The notes under the pieces: generated by a model
Told to the model about the DNA's origin: nothing
Database searches by the model: none
Seen by the model: only the letters and a program-made list of their open reading frames with translations
Source: Coniferiporia sulphurascens
Taxonomy: Eukaryota; Basidiomycota; Agaricomycetes; Hymenochaetales; Hymenochaetaceae
Direction of reading: 5' to 3'
Length of the DNA stretch: 64,000 bases
NCBI GenBank assembly: GCA_002794785.1
Contig: NBBA01000001.1
Location: 3,782,001 to 3,846,000, forward strand
Position numbers and translations under genes: made by a program
Shown: piece by piece, positions 56,419 through 64,000 of the stretch
Numbering within the stretch: position 1 is the stretch's first letter
Layout of the letters: the number at the start of each line of letters is the position of its first letter

Positions 56419-57662
56419 CTACCCTGCTAGATCTAGCCCCCCGTTATTTTGTAACCATTGACGCTCCTGGGGAGGTGAAGGTCCCCAGAAAGGTGCGCCC
56501 CCTCTCCCAAACATTGAGGGTCTCCGCAGCGATCCGGCAGCCCTCATTCCCGGCTGAAACTCAATCGTCCGTTGCAAAGGAATGTTCTGCTGCGGGGCGG
56601 AGGGAGCGTTGCCCGGTATAGGACCGGTACTGAACGGCTGCATTTGTGGGGGACTCCGCTGACCCCAGCCCTCCACTAGGTTCGACTGCGCGAGGCTTGC
56701 CCTGAGGATGTGAAGTACTGGTCTATGTTCTTCCAATTCTTCCTCTCTCCAGCCAAGCTTTTGCGCGTTCTCTGTATCGATCCCTAAAAGCTTCCGTAGC
56801 TCTTCGTTTTCCCTCTCTAATCGTGCGATCTCGCATTCCCGCTCTACCGCCCAGTCTTCACGTTCCTCATCACCCAAAAATCCTCCTCCTAAATCCTCTG
56901 ACAATCCGTCCTCCGCACTCTTCAAGGACTCCGCATCGTCGCCAGAAAGTGAGCGTAAAAGCATTTGCAGCTTATTGAATAGCTGCTGCAGTGATGCCCT
57001 ATCATATTCATTGCTCGCTAGTTCGAAATTCGTGGAATTCGTTTCGCGCGACAGCAATAACGTCTCGTAGTGGCGACTCAAGGTCAGTTCATGCTGCTGC
57101 GCGGCAAGCTGTACAAAGAAGACGGCAAATGCTGAATTTTAGCTTTCAAACTGAGGAGAACAGGCTATACGTACAGCATGATTCCGAAATTTGGACATAA
57201 CGGTGTCCATAGTCTGCTCATGCTCCTTTAAGAGCATGCTGAGTTGTTTGTTCTCATGCAGCAGTGTTTGGTTTTCAATGATGATCTGGGCATTTGAGCG
57301 TTCGAGTTCAGACTCGAACACTTCTAAAGCAGCAATGAGCCAGCACCCACAGCCCTCAACACAAGTTGCACTACCTTTTGAAAGTTCAACGTTTAGTCTC
57401 CGTAACTTCGCGTAGCCAGACCCGTTGTGTATTGCTTGCCCCTAGAAAGAGACCGTTTCCGACACCGTTGAGTATATCTCCCTTGAGCATACGCGCGCTC
57501 GGGTTGCCATACCTTCAGCGCGCTGGCCTGTGTTTGCAGCGTGGAGACGATCTTCTGGTTATGAGCGAGCTGCTCGCCGAGCTCCTGTACCATAAGATAG
57601 ACGCGAAATAGGTCGTTGTCCATGTCGCGCTCGCCCCCTCCGAACATGCCTGAGTGCTGCAT
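56419..57662 (-). CDS. SIKE/FGFR1OP2-like coiled-coil protein
   Basis: The start at 57662 gives [20 protein letters not shown], then [20 protein letters not shown]. Further exons give [20 protein letters not shown], then the family core [20 protein letters not shown] and [17 protein letters not shown]. That core matches the SIKE/FGFR1OP2 family (ENxxLRxxLExHQxxLxxIMSKYRxQ), small coiled-coil subunits of STRIPAK phosphatase-kinase complexes. After an intron come [20 protein letters not shown], an acidic stretch, [20 protein letters not shown], and a proline/glycine-rich tail ([20 protein letters not shown]) ending LDLAG. In fungi STRIPAK controls hyphal fusion and sexual development; participation here is inferred. 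The C-terminal extension beyond the animal length is typical of fungal homologues. Confidence 0.75.
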
Positions 57663-58009
57663 GGTAATTTCAAGGAAGGGGTATAGGAGAGACAGAGAAA
57701 CGGAATGGAGCAGGTGTCGTGGCTAATTGAGGAACAGTAGGGGCACACGCGTTAGGCAAGTACTGGTCGTGATGATCGACGGCCAGTACTTGTGCGCTAT
57801 GCGGCCAGCCAATGAGACTCTAGGTCACCAACCACACCATCGCATAGGCCAGAAAGTAATTTACACAGGTCTTGGTACTTACTGTATATCTCTCGGATTT
57901 TCAAAGATCTAGGGTCTGCACCAGGCTAACGTCCATAAATAACTATTATTATTACCGTAATAATTACGAGTAATATACGACACCTCAATCGTACTAAGGA
58001 AACAAATAT
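57663..58009. other. Intergenic between coiled-coil and ABC transporter genes
   Basis: Spacer of 347 bases, AT-rich on the right side (about 57930-57990). It holds the coiled-coil gene's promoter and the transporter 3' UTR. Confidence 0.4.
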
Positions 58010-61000
58010 CTAGCAAATCCTTGAAAACCAGTGCTCCTTCTTGTCCCTGGCGGAAAAGTCTTCCTCTTTGATGCTGTTTTCCCTAATGACCTTCAAGAAA
58101 ATGCTCTCCAAGCTGACCCTTTCCACTGTATAATCCGAGAAGTCACCGTGTTCGGAGAGCGTTCTGAACAGGCCTGCCAATGTCTGGTTCTGTTCGTCAA
58201 TGGGCACCTCGAACCGAGTTGCAACATCGTCAGCCTTCCGAGACCCAGGTATCAGGGCCATGAGTTCCCGAGCCTTTACAACCTCTTCCCGCGTACGACA
58301 AGAAAAATGAATCTCGTAAATAGGATAGCGCGCCGCCAGGGACTGTGTAGAGCTAATGGCTGAAGGGTTATCAGCAAATGATAACCAGTCCCCATAGTAG
58401 TTGGAATGTATACCTAACATCTTGCCCGCTACGATTCCAACCTTGTTTGCTAACGCAGAAGCTTCCTCCATGGAATCTTTCATAATGTAAGTACGTTGCG
58501 ATACGAACATCGTATAACATTCAATAAACTCACGAGTCGTAATAACAACGGCCTTTCCGATTGCAACATGTTTCAAAGTCTCCCACATGTCGCGCTTCAA
58601 TTTCGCATCAACCCCTGTCGAGAACTCATCAATCAAGAGACAAGCCGGATTCCCTGATTGAAGTAAGGTAAGCTGTCATATATCATAACATACGTCGTAG
58701 ATATAGATTACCTATAAGCGCGATGGCCAGTGATAACTTCCGCTGATTTCCGCCGGACAGATCGCTCGCCAGCCGATCAGCATACGGAGACAGCGCCGTT
58801 GACTCGAGGAGAATGTCAACGTTGTCATTCAACTCTTCGCCTCTATATAATCCTTTTAGTCTCCCATAAACCATCAAATGTTCGCGCACGCTGAGCTGCG
58901 AATCTATGGCTGTAAATTGTGGACAGACTCCGAGGGACAATCTAGCTATTCTGGGTGTTCGAATGACGGAAGTCCCTTGAATTAAGACGTCGCCTTGGTC
59001 GGGGACAATTTCTCCCTCTGTAATGCACGGTTATTAACAGCTGGACTAGATTTTTTTAAAGACCTTACGGATGATGTTGAAAATCGATGTTTTTCCCGCC
59101 CCATTCGGACCAATAAGAGCGAGGACGGTATCATGCGAAACTCCAAAACTAACATCGTCTACTGCCTTGACCGCGGATCCTGCGTACTTTTTTGTAATAT
59201 GCACGACCCGCAACGCATCTGATGAAGTCGCAACGGCGTCCGCTTCTTCACGCACGTCGTCGGGCACATTGTTGTCCTTGTCTGCACTTGATCCTTTCCC
59301 AAGGCGTGAGGAAGACAGTTGCGGAAGTTTAGAGCCCGAGTCAAACCAGACAAGGAAAGCAAAAAGGACGAGAGCATAAACAATTAGGTAGACTATAGGT
59401 CCCCCAAACTTGTTAATGGATCCTAACGAAGCGGTTGACAGTACGGAGTTACTATCGCAGAGTAAGGAGAATAAATTCACGGAAACAAAAGCCGCCCGAA
59501 TCTGAAAAGGTAATTAGAACTCTGAACATAAATGTGAAGATAAACTGACTGGACTGGCGACCGGCGAAAGAACAGAGAGCGTATAGTCTGCCAAACACAT
59601 TAGAGAACGGTCACAAAAATTTGAGATATGGACGCACGTATAATGGTGATAATATTCCCGGCCTGCGAAGTCTTGGCATATGTCTCTGTCAAGAGGTAAC
59701 CAGCGAGATACAACTGGTATCACATGAGTTTGCAATCGGAGACGGTTTGGGTGACAAACAGTCCACTTACCACGAACATGATAAACTGATATCCTGCTAC
59801 AGCCGAAAAGGCTGCAAGTGGTGATGCAGTGACGAGGGAAAAGCAGTACGCAAACAAGGTGCCGGTGATCCCATAAAGAACCAGTACTATCCACTACCAA
59901 AGGTCGATGCTTTAGAGTCAAATTATCTTATAACATAGAGTAAGAAGACATCTCACGAAAAGGCCCAGTCCGTGAAGCTCATTCGTACCAGCCGCGAAAA
60001 CTATAATTATAATAGTCGCGGCCGAAACTGGGAACATCGAATCAAAGATGAGATGACCCAACCAAAGACCGACAGGGTCTGATAACCCATTTGATAGTTG
60101 CATCGCTTGCACGGACGACTTTCGCTCACTGGAGACATATAGGGCATAGAATGCGGGGAACACAGCCTAAACGCATGATAAGTATAGGTCCTTCTCTTGA
60201 ATATCTTGTAATGGATTGCCATCAATATACATACCATGATCGCGCCGAAGTAGGCGACCCACTGCAGTGCAACTAGTGTTCCACTAGCAAGGCCTGGGAA
60301 CGTCTGCAACGTCGGCGTTATTATACTGGACACGCCTGTTCCTTGATTGGAGGAGTTTAGTGCGTTGTTGTACAGAATATTTGTCGCCAAGTTCAACATA
60401 ATCGGTCCCGTTGATCCTGGAGAGCTTGCCTCCCACGCTATCAACGAGTTCCCAGAGGATAGGTCCATCGAAATACCCCCAAAGGATAAATTCAGGAAGT
60501 TTTGATTGATGTCATTCACGAAAGTGACGTTGCTCTGGACATTAGTCGTCTGCAGAGAGGCCACGAAAGGACCCAGGGTGGCAATAATACCGGGTGGTGA
60601 TGCTAGTGTGGTGTTTCCCTGTGAGGAACCTGTTTCCAGAGGCGATAAAGGGAAGAACAAAGACACGTTTTTGCTTAAACCATTGTCAACGACATTGACG
60701 CAGGTGTCGGCATTTAATCCCGACAGGAAAACTAGAGGGACGCATGAGCCTACCACCGCAATAACCAGAGAAAGTACAGGAATAAGGCCGTCGCGGTGAG
60801 CGATAAGACAGCGCTTGTAAAATATTGTGAATGCCTGACTGAAAACTGAACGACGTCTTCCGTTTGCCAATTGAAGTATTTTCGGAGCTCCAGGGTTAGA
60901 ATTAAGTGAATCCTTCGTCTCTACCCTTTCCTCCTTGATAGTGTGTCCTAGCTCATGTTCATCATTTAGGTCTTGTTCGTGGGTTTTCATCAATGATAAA

Positions 61001-63957
61001 AATATATCCTCCATCGTAGTCCCGTGCACTTCGTAAGAGGAGATTCCTAAAGCGACCTTGTCTTGTTCAAGAAGACTCAACGCTTTCTCCACTGTCGACG
61101 AATCCGTCGATTTAAGATGGTATGAGGCAGAGGAGAGGGACGACGAAGTTAAGTAAGCTTCCGGAGCCACTTCGCGAATCCTCTCAATCAGCTCGGGGGG
61201 TGGACCTGACGCATCATTTTCGGTATACTGAGGGGGGGTAAACGTCACTTGCAAGCGGTATCCTTCACCAAGAGAAGATTTGAGAGATACAGGAGAGCCT
61301 TCTGCTACAAGCTTTCCAGGGGGGGCTAGGATAGCTATGCCGTCCCCAAGAAGGTCGGCCTCATCGAGAAACTAAAATGAAACGGTCTGATAAATAGTGA
61401 GCTAAAAAAACTGAAACGACGGTACCGACATGAGTTGTAAGGACAACTGTCCTTTCTTCACGAACAGAGGTCAACGTTCGCCATAGAGCACGTCGTGACA
61501 ACGGGTCTACCCCTGATGTACATTCATCGACGAGCACAACTACGAGAAAAGTCAGATCACCCAAACGATAGGATGGCGAACGTCGTACTTTTTGAGCCAC
61601 CGACCAATCCAATTGCCAACTGCAGCTTCCTTTTCTGGCCTCCGCTCAGCGTTGCCGCGCTTGAATTGATCTTATTCCCTAAATCGCAGTCTTTGAGCAG
61701 CTGCACAAGGTCTTCCTCGTCAGATGACCCCATTGGGCGTTTTACGGCTTTCCATAACTTGACTGTTTGGTAGCATGTAAGCTCGGGGAACAAGACACTT
61801 TTTTGAGGAACAATCCCAAGAACTCCATGCTGAGGACGAGACGAGCCGTCTTCGTACCGAAAATCCCCTGAACTCCTTCCTTGGAGGCCAGCAAGGATAG
61901 ACAATGCTGTAGACTTTCCCGCACTGGGGAAGAAACTTTAAAAATGTCTACCTGATCTGCCAAGAGATTTTGTACGAACCCGTTAGAACCGAGCAGAACA
62001 AATATGCCGAACTTTGGGATATTCAGAGTCAAATCTGCTATCGCGGTCACGTCCTCTTTCTTCCCCTTCCACCATGATGCTCCAAACGTCTTTTTCAAGT
62101 TGCGGATCGAGATGGCGGTATCCGGGGGTACTAGTAAAGGCTGTTTAATATTGTTTCCAGATGCTCGGGACGCACGCATCCGAAAACAATGAAGCCAAGA
62201 CGAAGTAGAGGGCTCATACGCATCGTACAGGTTTCGCTCCAGAAGAACTGCCAGGAGGGGCCAAAGGAAAACATCAATCTAGAACAAATCATCAGCTTCG
62301 ACAAATTGCCCGACAAGATAAGTATTTACAATTGCGGCGATGATCAAGGGAAGCAGCACTAGTCCGTTGTCAGGATCACCATGCAGTATGTTTGTGGGGA
62401 TTTGGTGTACTTCAAATCCCGCTATGGCACGGACGGCGAAGATGTAGAACCCGGGAGGAAATATTATCGTAAAAATAAATGCGGCTCCTGTAGAAACGTG
62501 TCCAAACGCTTGGGCAAGAATAGCAAATAAGATGGATAAGGATGTCGTGGATACAGCAGCAAGCTGGGGGAGTTTCCGAAAGGCGCGCTGACGAAAAATG
62601 ACCAGCTTGTTAATGTCAACCTAAGAAAAACGAATTTCAACAGATTGCACATGTGCAGGTGAGTAAGTCCAGACAAACCCTAGTAGCAAATGGACAACAA
62701 GAATAATTACGACGTGTGTTCCAGTAAATATACGGAAATGCCAGATGAGTGCCACAATAACCCAGGCGGGGAGGCAGGCAAGAGAGAAGCTGATGTGCCA
62801 TGATCTGTGGGTATTCAATTAAATTTTTTGATTATGCAGCGAGCGTCAGACTACTACCGCACATTATGCGAGCCGAGTTTCGTAGGCCCATGGCTTGGAG
62901 GTGACTGGTGAGGAGACTTGCACGTTCTCCCATGAACGAACCCGGCAGCTGATACGTTATGCCCAAAAAGCAGATGAACCTACGAGTGACAGTGAGTATA
63001 GGTCAAATGGTGATCTCTATCGAAACTAACAGCGCTAGGACGAGAATCTGCCTGAGGCCTCTTACGTAGCCTAGTTATGGTGTCATCAGAGACAAAACAA
63101 GGAAATAAGTTTCATTGGCGTACTGAGTCGGATATCCGTAGATTGCTCCTTCTTCGTCTCCTGTGTAAAAGGCCATTCTAAAGGAGTAGGTAGCTGGCTT
63201 CCCGTTCTTAGTTCAATGATTGCCTTTGGAAGCGGAAACGTCAGCATACTTTCGTCAAGCCTGAGAATATCATTTACTGAATCGAGAGCCCACTGTAGTG
63301 GAAGCACGCGCTCCTCATAATCACTCGTATGCTTCACAACGTCAATATGAGATAGACCGCCATCTATCATGATAGTATAGTTTAAAAAAGCCGTATCGTT
63401 TGCAGTCGTAGGCATCGCGTTGAATACCACAGCAGCAAAGCACTCCGAAAACAGATTGAAGTTCTGGGGGCATGCCTGCACAATGTCGTCCCGAGAGTTT
63501 ACCTGATGGACGGCTTGTACTTGGGAACCGCTAAAGCCACTGGTGACGCGAGCCATAATGTCGGAGGGAAGGGGAAAACCCGTCCCGTTCGTCCCATCCG
63601 CCCAGTACAGAGCAAGTGAGCCGTCCACTGGCACCTGGTCTTTAAGAGATAGAATAGGGGTGGGTTGGCCGATGCCATACTAGATTGTAGATTAATACAT
63701 GTTCAGCAATGGTTATGTGCAGACATACATTATTCGGTTTCGTGAAAAATAGCTGCGCGACCGCAAGAAATATTCCGTACGCAACGGGCAGAATGAAGCA
63801 TTTGAACGAGTTAAGCTGTGTATGTACCGATCGTTTAGACACACATAACAGCTCACGGACATACACGACTCACGTATGGGTGTCTGGAGAGTATAATCCA
63901 GTTCTTGAGGAAGAGTGCATGGAACTGCCTGCGGAAGACCTCATCCATGAAAGTCAT
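58010..63957 (-). CDS. Full-length ABCA-type ABC transporter
   Basis: The start at 63957 reads MTFMDEVFRRQFHALFLKNW, followed by the first membrane segment (CFILPVAYGIFLAVAQLFF), a large lumenal loop with N-glycosylation sites (NGTG, NDTAFLNYT), and several membrane helices to about 62300. NBD1 (about 62180-61290): Walker A LLGSNGAGKST split by an intron at 61919-61978, signature LSGGQKRKLQLAIG, Walker B VVVLVDECTSGVDP, H-loop TTHFLDEAD. Second membrane half with a large glycosylated loop (about 61250-59400). NBD2: Walker A IGPNGAGKTS, signature LSGGNQRKLSLAIALIG, Walker B LLIDEFSTGVDA, H-loop TTHSMEEA. C-terminal domain ends DKKEHWFSRIC. This TMD-NBD-TMD-NBD order with big loops is ABCA, a lipid-transporter family. 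Around 20 introns. The frame is intact at the sites checked. Confidence 0.9.
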
Positions 63958-64000
63958 TGCCACCCAGTTCCGTGAGTGGGGAACCTACGGGGTGCATAAC

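Overview
This window looks like chromosomal DNA from a filamentous basidiomycete, most likely a plant-cell-wall-degrading Agaricomycete. The evidence is dense genes split by many short (about 50-65 nt) GT-AG introns, a secreted GH74 xyloglucanase with a C-terminal fungal cellulose-binding module, an SMP/C2 protein of the fungal Mug190 type, a cellular RNA-dependent RNA polymerase of the RNA-silencing type, a proline/serine-rich protein that resembles basidiomycete-restricted families, and a non-LTR retrotransposon. The assignment is made from content alone; no species is claimed.

Layout. 1-2.3 kb: partial LINE-type reverse transcriptase (minus strand) with a G-run-rich upstream segment. 2.8-6.6 kb: head-to-head aspartate aminotransferase and cytosolic aspartyl-tRNA synthetase. 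7.5-10.6 kb: GH74-CBM1 xyloglucanase. 11-13.2 kb: histidyl-tRNA synthetase with two start codons and an apparent frameshift. 13.4-19.2 kb: ankyrin protein, SRP14, and a DUF726 hydrolase-like membrane protein with a long disordered tail. 19.2-22.7 kb: mostly non-coding. 22.7-23.5 kb: a proline/serine-rich hypothetical protein. 23.5-30.5 kb: a seven-kilobase stretch with no supportable gene. 30.5-35.9 kb: Golgi Qb-SNARE (GOS1-like) convergent with a Mug190-like SMP/C2 lipid-transfer protein. 36-38 kb: a TA-flanked MITE and scrambled relics of an adenylate-forming reductase. 38-44.6 kb: HDAC-family amidohydrolase divergent from dynactin p150. 44.9-48.5 kb: zinc-finger protein convergent with adenosine kinase. 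48.8-56.1 kb: RNA-dependent RNA polymerase, RCC1-repeat protein, Swi5-like recombination mediator. 56.4-64 kb: SIKE/FGFR1OP2-like coiled-coil protein and a full-length ABCA-type transporter.

Most genes are unrelated housekeeping functions: translation (AspRS, HisRS, SRP14), amino-acid and purine metabolism (AAT, adenosine kinase), membrane traffic and lipid transport (GOS1, Mug190-like, ABCA, DUF726), and motor transport (dynactin). Accessory interest lies in the xyloglucanase, the RNA-silencing polymerase and the mobile-element remains. I found no operon-like or cluster-like new system. The best leads are a 12-nt micro-exon carrying the RdRP catalytic motif, an EF-hand-like loop in the Mug190-like protein, the HisRS frameshift and dual start, the MITE, the permuted reductase relic, and the gene-free 7 kb. 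Exon boundaries were deduced by hand from splice signals and protein conservation.
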